DNA of 10,496 nucleotides, taken from the NCBI GenBank assembly GCA_043803085.1, contig JAZDKM010000355.1, forward strand, positions 1-10,496, in the 5' to 3' direction. The position numbers were made by a program, and so were the translations under genes. Each line of letters begins with the position of its first letter. The first letter of the stretch is position 1. Under the pieces are notes generated by a model. It saw nothing but the letters and a program-made list of their open reading frames with translations. It was not told the origin of the DNA and did no database searches. The DNA is from JAAEQG01 sp043803085 (GTDB taxonomy: Bacteria; Planctomycetota; Phycisphaerae; UBA1845). Positions 5,000-10,496 of the stretch are shown piece by piece.

Positions 5000-7417
5000 T
5001 CAGATCGCAGCCGGCCCGAGACCCGACCGTGAGGGTAGGCGAACGGTTTCGGTCTTGCGATCCGCTCTCTTACGGTCGCGGCTCGGCTCCCCGCCCGGTT
5101 TATGGGTTACCCGGTGGGCGAGGTACGCGCCGAGAGATCGCACCGCTTGATCGGCCGAGCGGAAGACCGCCAGGCCACGGTCCCGGAGGGCGTCCACTAA
5201 GACCTCGTAGGTCGAACCGGAATCGACCACGGCCACCAGCGGTTTGGATCCCACTCGGCATAAAGCACCCAACCGGTCGGCGAGGGTGCAACCTTCCGCG
5301 ATTTCCTCCGGCGTGGTCTTGATGGCCGGGGTGAGCGGCACCAGGGAAACCACCACGGCATGGATGTTCTCATCCTCCAGCATGATCCGGGCGCACCGTT
5401 CGTAGACTTCCTCGTTGGCCATGGGGGTCAGGTCCAGCGGATTACGCGGATTCACCAAGGTGTCCAGGCGGAACTGCCGGAGCGTCTCCCGCAGCCGGTG
5501 CTGCGACTCTGGGGTCAGCGCCGGGACGTTCAAGGTGTAGCCGGGCCCGACAACCGCGTCGGCCATGCCCACCGATTCAAACCCGGCGTTGGTGACCACC
5601 CCCAGGTTCAGGCCTCTGACCGGCACGTCGTGCAGAGTGCTGGACAGCTCCACCAGTTGCTCCAACTCGCGGAACGTGTCGGCGACCAGGGCGCCGGCGT
5701 TACGCAGAAGGGCGGCATAGACCGCGTAGTCCCCCGCGATCACGGAGGTGTGCCCCTGGGTCGCGGTGCGCCCGGCGGCGGTCCGACCGGCCTTGTAGGT
5801 GACGACCGTTTTGCCCTGCTCCGCGATGCGGCGGACGGCCCGGGCCAGCCGCACCCCGTCCAGGTCCACCAGCCCTTCGAGATAGACCGCATAGGTCTCG
5901 AGGCCGGGGTCGTCCGCGAGGAACTCCAGGGCGTCCGCCGCGGTCAGGTCGATCTGGTTGCCCAGGGACACCGCGTAGGTCGGATCGAGATTGCCGACGT
6001 TGCTCAACCGCGTAATCAGAAACGCCCCGCTCTGGGAAAGAAAGGCGAGCTTGCGCGGCGTCGTCGCCCGGCGCGTCCTGAATTTGTGCGGCGGAATGAA
6101 GAACGTGTCATACCGCCCGGGCTGCGAAAGGACCCCGAGGCAGTTCCCGCCGACGAACACCGGCCCGCACCCGGCCCGTCGATGGGAGGCTTCGATCTCG
6201 GCTTTGAGGGTCTTCTCGATTTCGACGCCCCGCTCGGTTTCGCCCATTCCGCCGGGAATGAGGATGACCGCTTCGGCGGCGTCGTGCACGATGATATCGC
6301 GGATGCACTGGAGCGTCTGGTCAGCCCCCACCGCGATGACCGCCAAATCCACCTTCTCCGGCAAATCCGCAAAGCCGGCGACACAGGGCGTCTCATCGAT
6401 GAGCTTGTCGCCCGGCTTGATCACATACAGATGCTCGGTGTCGAAGCCGCACTTGCGCACGTTGCGCAGGATGATCCGTCCCATGTTCAGCGCTTGCCCG
6501 GACACGCCCACGAGGGCCATCGAACGCGGCTTGAGCAGCCTGGCCATCTTGCCCAGGGGGCGCGGCGGGCGCACCGTCAACGACCGACCCAGCCGAAACA
6601 CGGCATCGAGGGCCATCAGGCCCTCCCCCGAGACCATCAGCGGGTTAATCTCGAATTCCTCGACGGCCCAGGCCGCTGGGCCATCGGCAGCACCATAGCG
6701 CCCGGCCAGTTCAATGAAGCCCCTGAAACAGCGCAGCAAGGCGTCGTCCGCGACCAGGCGCTGCTTTCCGCGGGCCGACCCGGACAAGTACGTGTAACAG
6801 AGCGTCTCCCTGAAAAGATCGAGGAACTCCTCCGGCGAACTTAACACCGCCGACGCCGTTGCCGACGCCGGCCCGGGCTTGAGGGCCTGGGCCAGCAGTT
6901 CCGTGTCTGTACCGCCCAGACCGACCGTGAGCACCGGTCCGAACTCGCGCGTCATCCGCAGACCGACGAACAGCTCGTGGCCCAAGGCCCCGGCCGCCGG
7001 CTCGACACACTCGCAGATCAGCACGCCCTTGAGCTGAGAAGAGACTCGCGACGTGGCGGCGTACATGCGCCCCACGCCGGTGCGGATGGCCTCCGGGTCG
7101 TTGCTCACGAACGCCACTCCGCCGGCTTCCGTCTTGTGGGTGATATCCGGCGAAACGATCTTGAGGACCACACGCTTGCTGGTCAAGTCGGCGAGGGCCT
7201 CGGCCGTCACCTCGGTGGACCGCGGGATGAATACGTGCCGGGGCGTACTCGCGATGCCGAAGGCTTCGATCACCGCGTAGCCCTCGTGCTCGTAGAGCGC
7301 GCGTTTGTCCGCAGCGGCTGCGGCCAAAACCCCATCGACCTCTTGCCGCGTGTTGTGGCACAGGCTTCCAGCCTGTCTGTTGTGGCACAGGCTTCCAGCC
7401 TGTCTTTGGGCGCTCAT
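5000..7417 (-). CDS. ADP-forming acyl-CoA synthetase (acetate--CoA ligase family), ATP-grasp domain first
   Basis: 805 residues. Enzymes of this family interconvert acyl-CoA, ADP and phosphate with acid, CoA and ATP in the cytoplasm. An ATP-grasp domain (about 27-265) comes first, with DITHKTEAGGV (91-101, phospho-shuttle His94) and the metal-site motif EINPL (256-260). A CoA-binding Rossmann domain follows (about 290-400, LVGVSGQALNMG). Then come the succinyl-CoA-ligase-like domains (about 455-590 and 600-770), with GHTSVIAGD (555-563) carrying the expected phospho-histidine His556. All key residues are kept, so it should be active. Substrate cannot be read from sequence; acetate or a related short acid is usual. 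The start at 7417 is fixed by GGAG 7 nt upstream. Both ends are odd: residues 5-22 are a translated tandem repeat (QAGSLCHN twice), and the tail after about residue 775 is made of translated dispersed repeats. The gene stands alone on this strand. Confidence 0.92.
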   Translation of the reverse strand: MSAQRQAGSLCHNRQAGSLCHNTRQEVDGVLAAAAADKRALYEHEGYAVIEAFGIASTPRHVFIPRSTEVTAEALADLTSKRVVLKIVSPDITHKTEAGGVAFVSNDPEAIRTGVGRMYAATSRVSSQLKGVLICECVEPAAGALGHELFVGLRMTREFGPVLTVGLGGTDTELLAQALKPGPASATASAVLSSPEEFLDLFRETLCYTYLSGSARGKQRLVADDALLRCFRGFIELAGRYGAADGPAAWAVEEFEINPLMVSGEGLMALDAVFRLGRSLTVRPPRPLGKMARLLKPRSMALVGVSGQALNMGRIILRNVRKCGFDTEHLYVIKPGDKLIDETPCVAGFADLPEKVDLAVIAVGADQTLQCIRDIIVHDAAEAVILIPGGMGETERGVEIEKTLKAEIEASHRRAGCGPVFVGGNCLGVLSQPGRYDTFFIPPHKFRTRRATTPRKLAFLSQSGAFLITRLSNVGNLDPTYAVSLGNQIDLTAADALEFLADDPGLETYAVYLEGLVDLDGVRLARAVRRIAEQGKTVVTYKAGRTAAGRTATQGHTSVIAGDYAVYAALLRNAGALVADTFRELEQLVELSSTLHDVPVRGLNLGVVTNAGFESVGMADAVVGPGYTLNVPALTPESQHRLRETLRQFRLDTLVNPRNPLDLTPMANEEVYERCARIMLEDENIHAVVVSLVPLTPAIKTTPEEIAEGCTLADRLGALCRVGSKPLVAVVDSGSTYEVLVDALRDRGLAVFRSADQAVRSLGAYLAHRVTHKPGGEPSRDRKRADRKTETVRLPSRSGLGPAAI
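5016..5087. repeat. Inverted pair of 27-bp-type repeats inside the acyl-CoA synthetase 3' end
   Basis: The minus-strand copy at 5061-5087 matches the 2024-2050 repeat at 24 of 27 positions (core GCCGCGACCGTAAG). A degraded plus-strand copy lies at about 5016-5040 (core CGACCGTGAGGG). Together they form a loose palindrome. They encode the last 25 to 30 residues of the synthetase, a basic tail (GGEPSRDRKRADRK, then VRLPSRSG) outside the conserved domains. Confidence 0.7.
7351..7404 (-). repeat. Two perfect 27-bp tandem units within the acyl-CoA synthetase N-terminus
   Basis: Bases 7351-7377 and 7378-7404 are identical. Each contains the hairpin ACAGGCttccaGCCTGT, the same hairpin type as in the intergenic elements. 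Twenty-seven is a multiple of three, so the frame is kept and the nine-residue unit RQAGSLCHN is made twice, straight after codon 4. Confidence 0.92.
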
Positions 7418-7538
7418 GACGGTCTCCTACGGTTCCAGGCTGGCGGGTGCCGCAGCTCCCATGTGGGGGTGGTCTTGCATCTCGCGTGCCAACGGCCGGT
7501 CGCCCGCCGCTTCCTGGACGATCCCCCCGCCCGTGCTC

Positions 7539-7642
7539 TAGCAGCTCGTGGCAGAAGTTGTAGCACAAGCTTCCAGCCTGTGTTCTCACGGGCAAGATGC
7601 CCGTGCCACACCGCTCTTGGCCACTTTCACCACGGGCTGCTA
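7539..7642. repeat. 104-bp element with terminal inverted repeats and nested hairpins (copy B)
   Basis: The left end TAGCAGCTCGTGGCAGAAG (7539-7557) and right end CTTTCACCACGGGCTGCTA (7624-7642) are inverted repeats of the same type as copy A at 430-553. The right end differs from copy A's right end at one base. The inside carries AAGCTTCCAGCCTGTG (7567-7582) and a different hairpin, TCACGGGCaagatGCCCGTG (7586-7605), so the core varies while the ends are conserved. It lies between divergent genes and ends 13 bp before the start codon at 7656. Confidence 0.82.
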
Positions 7643-7646
7643 GAAT
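7617..7646 (+). promoter_or_regulatory. Promoter of the first corC-like gene, formed at the element boundary
   Basis: TTGGCC (7617-7622), an 18-bp spacer and TAGAAT (7641-7646) with an upstream TG (7638-7639) make a good extended -10 promoter. The -35, the TG and the first two bases of the -10 belong to the terminal-inverted-repeat element. The last four bases are flanking DNA. Transcription should begin near 7652-7654, and the ATG is at 7656. No Shine-Dalgarno sequence precedes that ATG, which fits a leaderless or nearly leaderless mRNA. Confidence 0.5.
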
Positions 7647-7655
7647 GATGCGGCC

Positions 7656-8966
7656 ATGATCCCGCATCTGCAACTGGTGCTCCTGGCCGTTCTGCTGGCC
7701 TGCTCTGCCATGATATCGTGTGCTGAGACCGCCCTGTTCGCCCTCTCGCGACAGAACCTGCGCGCGTTTGAACGCTCGGAGAACCGTTTCAAGCGGATGG
7801 CCGCCCATCTCCGACACCAACCGCGGACGGTCTTGATGACCGTGCTGATCACCAACACCACCGTGAACGTCTGCTTTTTCACCATCAGCGTGCTCCTCTT
7901 CAAGCAGATCGGCGGCACGCACCCGCTCGCCGCCGGCTTGGGTGGCTTACTGGCCCCGTTCGTCTTGATCTTCTGCGGCGAAATCTTTCCCAAGGCCGCG
8001 GGCTTGGCCTACAGCCCATACCTCGCTCCGGTGGCCGCTCCGGTGGTCGAGGGCCTGGCGCTGGCCCTGACGCCGCTCCGGGTCGTGCTCGAGCGTGCGG
8101 TGGTGACCCCGTTGACCCGGATCATTCTTCCAAGTAAGGGCGTACCGCCGCAGGTGACCACCCATGAGCTCCGCGCCCTGGTCGAGTTGTCCGCCCGCCA
8201 GGGCGTCATCAACGTTCATGAGAACGACCTCCTCCAACAGATCGTCGCCCTCCCGGACACCTCCGTCCGCTCCGTCATGGTTCCGCGGGTGGACATGGTG
8301 GCGGTCCCCGTCACGGCCGACCGCGACACCGTCAGCCGGCGCTTCCGCGAGTCGGGCAGGAAGAAGCTGCCGGTCTACGGCCGCAACCTGGACAACATCC
8401 TCGGGCTGATCCACGCGGTCGATCTCCACATCAACATGGACCCGAACCGCGACCGTGAGGGAGCGGCTCCGAATCGACCGCTGCGGGAACTGCTCAAACC
8501 GGTGTACTTCGTCCCGGAACAAGCCAACTTGCTCCAGTTGTTGCAAGACTTCCGCCGCAGTGGGACGCAACTCGCCATCGTCGTGGACGAATACGGCGGG
8601 ACCGCCGGCCTGGTTTCCCTCGAGGACGTGCTGGAGCATCTGGTCGGCGACCTCGCCGATGCCGATGAAAAACCCTCCGCGCCGACCGTCGAGCGCGTCG
8701 ATGAAAAAACCTATCGCCTCTCCGGCGACTTCGCCGTCCGCGCCCTGGCGGATTACTTCGGCATCAGACCCGGGACGGAGGGCGTAGAAACGCTGGGCGG
8801 GTTCATGCTGTCGCAGTTGGGTCGTCTGCCCCAACCCGGTGACGTCGTCCGCACCGCCAACCTCAAGCTGACCGTGGAGCGGGTCACCTCGCGGCGCGTG
8901 GACTCCGTACGCGTGGAACTGGTTGATCCCGCTTCCCGGTCGACCGAGGAGGGACCGGTCACGTGA
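7656..8966 (+). CDS. CNNM/CBS-domain membrane protein of the HlyC/CorC family, full domain set
   Basis: 436 residues. An N-terminal CNNM (DUF21) membrane domain (about 1-150) carries SCAETALFALS (21-31) in the first helix, further hydrophobic segments around 59-82 and 92-110, and the GEIFPK motif (108-113). A pair of CBS motifs follows, with VMVPR (207-211) and DEYGGTAGLVSLEDVLEHLV (311-330). A CorC_HlyC domain (about 343-425) ends the chain. This family is tied to Mg2+/Co2+ export or tolerance. The old 'hemolysin' label does not imply toxicity. The segment between the CBS motifs contains NRDREGAAPN (264-273), translated from a dispersed repeat. The start is set by the open frame and the preceding promoter. 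There is no ribosome-binding site. The stop overlaps the next gene, so the two are co-transcribed. Confidence 0.92.
   Translation: MIPHLQLVLLAVLLACSAMISCAETALFALSRQNLRAFERSENRFKRMAAHLRHQPRTVLMTVLITNTTVNVCFFTISVLLFKQIGGTHPLAAGLGGLLAPFVLIFCGEIFPKAAGLAYSPYLAPVAAPVVEGLALALTPLRVVLERAVVTPLTRIILPSKGVPPQVTTHELRALVELSARQGVINVHENDLLQQIVALPDTSVRSVMVPRVDMVAVPVTADRDTVSRRFRESGRKKLPVYGRNLDNILGLIHAVDLHINMDPNRDREGAAPNRPLRELLKPVYFVPEQANLLQLLQDFRRSGTQLAIVVDEYGGTAGLVSLEDVLEHLVGDLADADEKPSAPTVERVDEKTYRLSGDFAVRALADYFGIRPGTEGVETLGGFMLSQLGRLPQPGDVVRTANLKLTVERVTSRRVDSVRVELVDPASRSTEEGPVT
8441..8467 (+). repeat. 27-bp dispersed repeat, copy 4, inside the first corC-like gene
   Basis: The sequence matches the intergenic copy at 2024-2050 at 24 of 27 positions (core CCGAACCGCGACCGT). 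It encodes DPNRDREGA in the linker between the two CBS motifs, where related proteins have a short variable loop. Confidence 0.75.
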
Positions 8967-9946
8967 TGCTCCTGCTCATGATCGCGGTGTTCGTCGTCGC
9001 CGTCTTTTTCTCGGCCGTCTTCTCCGGGAGCGAAACCGGGTTGTATTGCCTGAGCCCGATTCGGCTAAGAGTCCGGGCGGAGCAGGGGGACCGGCGTGCC
9101 AGGCGTTTGCAGCGGGTCCTGCGCGATAGTCAGACCGCACTGTCGTTCACCCTCCTGGGCACCAATTTGATGAATTACCTGGCCACTGCCTCGTTCGCTT
9201 TGCTGATGGCCACCCAACTTGGCTTCAGCGAGAGCGAGGCCGAGGTCTACACCACGGTCATCGTCACCCTGATTGTCCTGGTATTCGGCGAGGTGGTGCC
9301 CAAGGACCTCTTCCGGTCCCACCCGGACCGGTTGATGCTGTCGGCCAGTTTCATCCTGCGGGTGGCGGACACGCTTCTGTTTCCCGTCGTGTGGGTGCTG
9401 ACGCGCCTGACCACTCGACTCATCGTCATATTCAGTGCCAAAGCAGGAATGCAAGTCCCAATTGAGCCGCGAAAGGAGATCGCCCGTCTCCTGCGAGAAG
9501 AAATGATGTCGTCCGACCACGACGAAGTCCACCACGAAATGGTGGATCGCGCCCTGTCGCTGGCGGAGACACCCGTCCACGCGGTGATGACTCCGCGCAA
9601 CCGGGTCGTGACTATCGCGGCAGGAGCAGGGCGCGATAAGCTGCTTGGTGTAGCGCGGGCGCGAAACCACTCCCTTCTACCGGTCTATGACCGCCATCCA
9701 CACCGGGTTGTGGGCCTCGCTGAGGTCCACAGACTCCTGGATGACGACTCTTGGCGGACCGTCGGCGAGCGGATGACGCCGTGCCTTCGGCTGGATCCGC
9801 ACGAACCGGTGGCGTCGGCGCTGGTCCGGCTTCAGCGGGAACGGGCACGGATGGCCGTGGTGGTGGACCAGGGGGGGGACCTGCTGGGTATCGTCACCCT
9901 TAAAGACTTGCTGGAAGAACTCGTGGGTGAGCTAACCGCGTGGTGA
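8963..9946 (+). CDS. CNNM/CBS-domain membrane protein, short form lacking the CorC_HlyC domain
   Basis: 327 residues. It is a paralogue of the upstream gene with the same plan: FSGSETGLYCLS (20-31) in the first membrane helix, further hydrophobic segments around 61-84 and 97-110, GEVVPK (109-114), VMTPR (208-212), and a second CBS motif ending LLGIVTLKDLLEELVGEL (307-324). It stops there, so the C-terminal CorC_HlyC domain of its partner is absent. The charged stretch DEYGG of the partner is DQGGD here. The likely role is divalent-cation transport or tolerance, perhaps as a hetero-oligomer with the first protein; that is inference. GTG at 8963 overlaps the upstream TGA by 4 nt, with AGGAGGG (8947-8953) 9 nt before it. 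ATG at 8966 is the alternative start. Translational coupling is likely. Confidence 0.9.
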   Translation: MMLLLMIAVFVVAVFFSAVFSGSETGLYCLSPIRLRVRAEQGDRRARRLQRVLRDSQTALSFTLLGTNLMNYLATASFALLMATQLGFSESEAEVYTTVIVTLIVLVFGEVVPKDLFRSHPDRLMLSASFILRVADTLLFPVVWVLTRLTTRLIVIFSAKAGMQVPIEPRKEIARLLREEMMSSDHDEVHHEMVDRALSLAETPVHAVMTPRNRVVTIAAGAGRDKLLGVARARNHSLLPVYDRHPHRVVGLAEVHRLLDDDSWRTVGERMTPCLRLDPHEPVASALVRLQRERARMAVVVDQGGDLLGIVTLKDLLEELVGELTAW

Positions 9947-9988
9947 GAGGTCGCCGGCCGCGTCTTCTGCGATTTGTGCAGATAACTG

Positions 9989-10017
9989 TTGAAAACGCGA
10001 GGCGATCTTGCAAGAAT
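9989..10017 (+). promoter_or_regulatory. Candidate promoter of the 3'-terminal secreted-protein gene
   Basis: TTGAAA (9989-9994), 17 bp, then AAGAAT (10012-10017) preceded by TGC. The nine bases TGCAAGAAT differ at one position from the TGCTAGAAT found at 2110 and 7638. Transcription would begin near 10023, leaving a leader of about 87 nt. Confidence 0.45.
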
Positions 10018-10092
10018 AGGTTAGCTTATCCCCCGCGATCGGGGGCAGCTTAACGTGCGTCGGCCACGCGGGTGGGGCCGCACGGCAACCTA
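10017..10092 (+). promoter_or_regulatory. Structured leader with two hairpins before the ribosome-binding site
   Basis: Hairpin 1 (10023-10050) pairs AGCT with AGCT and CCCCC (10030-10034) with GGGGG (10041-10045) around a GCGATC loop. Hairpin 2 (10054-10084) pairs CGTGC with GCACG and GGCC (10062-10065) with GGCC (10076-10079). TAGGTT (10017-10022) and AACCTA (10087-10092) could close both into a three-way junction ending 4 nt before AGGAGG (10097-10102). I do not recognise a known riboswitch class. If transcription starts near 10023, the left strand of the closing stem is not in the RNA, and only the two hairpins remain. Confidence 0.4.
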
Positions 10093-10109
10093 GTACAGGA
10101 GGTCGAAGG

Positions 10110-10496
10110 ATGCGTAAGAGCAGCCGATTAGCCGCGAGGCGTCACCGGTGCGCGTGGGTCCAGGGCACGGAACGGTCGCGGTTTGGGCGCTGTTGCTGCC
10201 TGGCGGTATTTGGGGTTGCCGCTTCAGCGGCATGGGCCGAGGCGCCTCCGACTGCCGACGCGGTGCCGGAGCAGGTATCCGAACGTAAGGTGATCGAAGT
10301 GCCTTTTGACTGGGACTCCGTCCCCGTGCTGCAGGCCACTGTCGGCAGCCAGAGCCGCAGCGAAGGCGGCTTGCGGACCTGCCCCCCAGAGGTGGTCACT
10401 CATACCGACGCAAGCTTCACCGGAGGTTCCTATACGGCCCAAGCCGGCTTTGCTGAAACCGAGATTGCTGCGGCCTCGTTCACGATCCCGGCGGAA
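10110..10496 (+). CDS. Secreted protein, N-terminal part (3' end outside the window)
   Basis: The frame is open from ATG at 10110 to the window edge (129 codons). AGGAGG (10097-10102) lies 7 nt before the ATG. The protein begins with an unusually long, Arg-rich n-region (MRKSSRLAARRHRCAWVQGT), then a hydrophobic core (CCCLAVFGVAASAAWA) with a likely cut before EAPPTADA, so it is exported. The mature part has FDWDSVPVLQATVG and a segment rich in small and beta-forming residues (TDASFTGGSYTAQAGFAETE). The latter recalls extracellular planctomycete proteins, but I cannot name a family. Arg-rich n-regions can mean Tat export, but no twin-arginine consensus motif is present. Bases 10172-10187 resemble the core of the 27-bp repeat inverted and may be a degraded copy within the signal-peptide region. 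The gene has its own candidate promoter and leader. Confidence 0.75.
   Translation, partial: MRKSSRLAARRHRCAWVQGTERSRFGRCCCLAVFGVAASAAWAEAPPTADAVPEQVSERKVIEVPFDWDSVPVLQATVGSQSRSEGGLRTCPPEVVTHTDASFTGGSYTAQAGFAETEIAAASFTIPAE

Noticed and set aside
5360..6844. Plus-strand open frame of 494 codons
   Set aside because: It is antisense to the acyl-CoA synthetase, which carries all the family motifs. The antisense translation has no domain signature and no ribosome-binding site was seen.
7427..7538. Minus-strand open stretch that looks like the 3' end of a gene cut off by the element (ending APASLEP, stop overlapping the synthetase ribosome-binding site)
   Set aside because: It is about 37 codons with a plausible composition, but no family is recognisable, and stretches of this length without a stop are common in GC-rich DNA. 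A search of upstream regions of synthetase orthologues would decide.
6711..7922. Minus-strand open frame of 403 codons overlapping the synthetase and the corC-like gene
   Set aside because: It runs out of frame through real genes on both strands and through the repeat element. It contains strings such as TGWKPVPQ that are translations of hairpin repeats.

Overview
This window looks like a chromosomal segment of a GC-rich planctomycete, possibly in or near the Phycisphaerae. That is an inference, made without any database search, from several signs. Secreted proteins end in tails rich in Pro, Thr and Arg (TTRPA, TSQPA). Intergenic DNA is crowded with small hairpin repeats of the 'AGGCTTCCAGCCTGT' and 'GCCGGTCCCACA' kind. 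There is a bacterial deoxyhypusine-synthase homologue and a tandem pair of CNNM/CorC-like membrane proteins.

Layout from left to right: the 3' end of a tetratricopeptide-repeat gene (+, 2-352); a repeat-rich gap holding a 124-bp element with terminal inverted repeats and a 117-bp tandem duplication; a deoxyhypusine-synthase-like gene (-, 740-1909); a 470-bp divergent gap with a heptanucleotide array and promoter-like sites; a secreted helical protein of unknown function (+, 2380-3477); a second repeat-rich gap; a secreted planctomycete-type protein (-, 3773-4798); an ADP-forming acyl-CoA synthetase with the ATP-grasp domain at the N-terminus (-, 5000-7417); a second terminal-inverted-repeat element (7539-7642); two overlapping genes for CorC/HlyC-type membrane proteins (+, 7656-8966 and 8963-9946); and the 5' part of a secreted protein (+, from 10110) behind a structured leader.

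No biosynthetic or defence pathway is evident. The only clear operon is the corC-like pair. The two secreted proteins, the CorC pair and the TPR protein suit a core-genome neighbourhood.

The unusual content is the repeat load. At least four short repeat families recur between genes, and copies of two of them lie inside reading frames and are translated. A 27-bp unit is duplicated just after the start codon of the acyl-CoA synthetase. Copies of a different 27-bp repeat lie in that gene's C-terminal tail and in the linker between the CBS motifs of the first CorC-like protein. One terminal-inverted-repeat element ends 13 bp before the corC-like start codon, and its end supplies half of a good extended -10 promoter, so the transcript may be leaderless. 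These overlaps between repeats, coding sequence and promoters are the parts most worth a second look.
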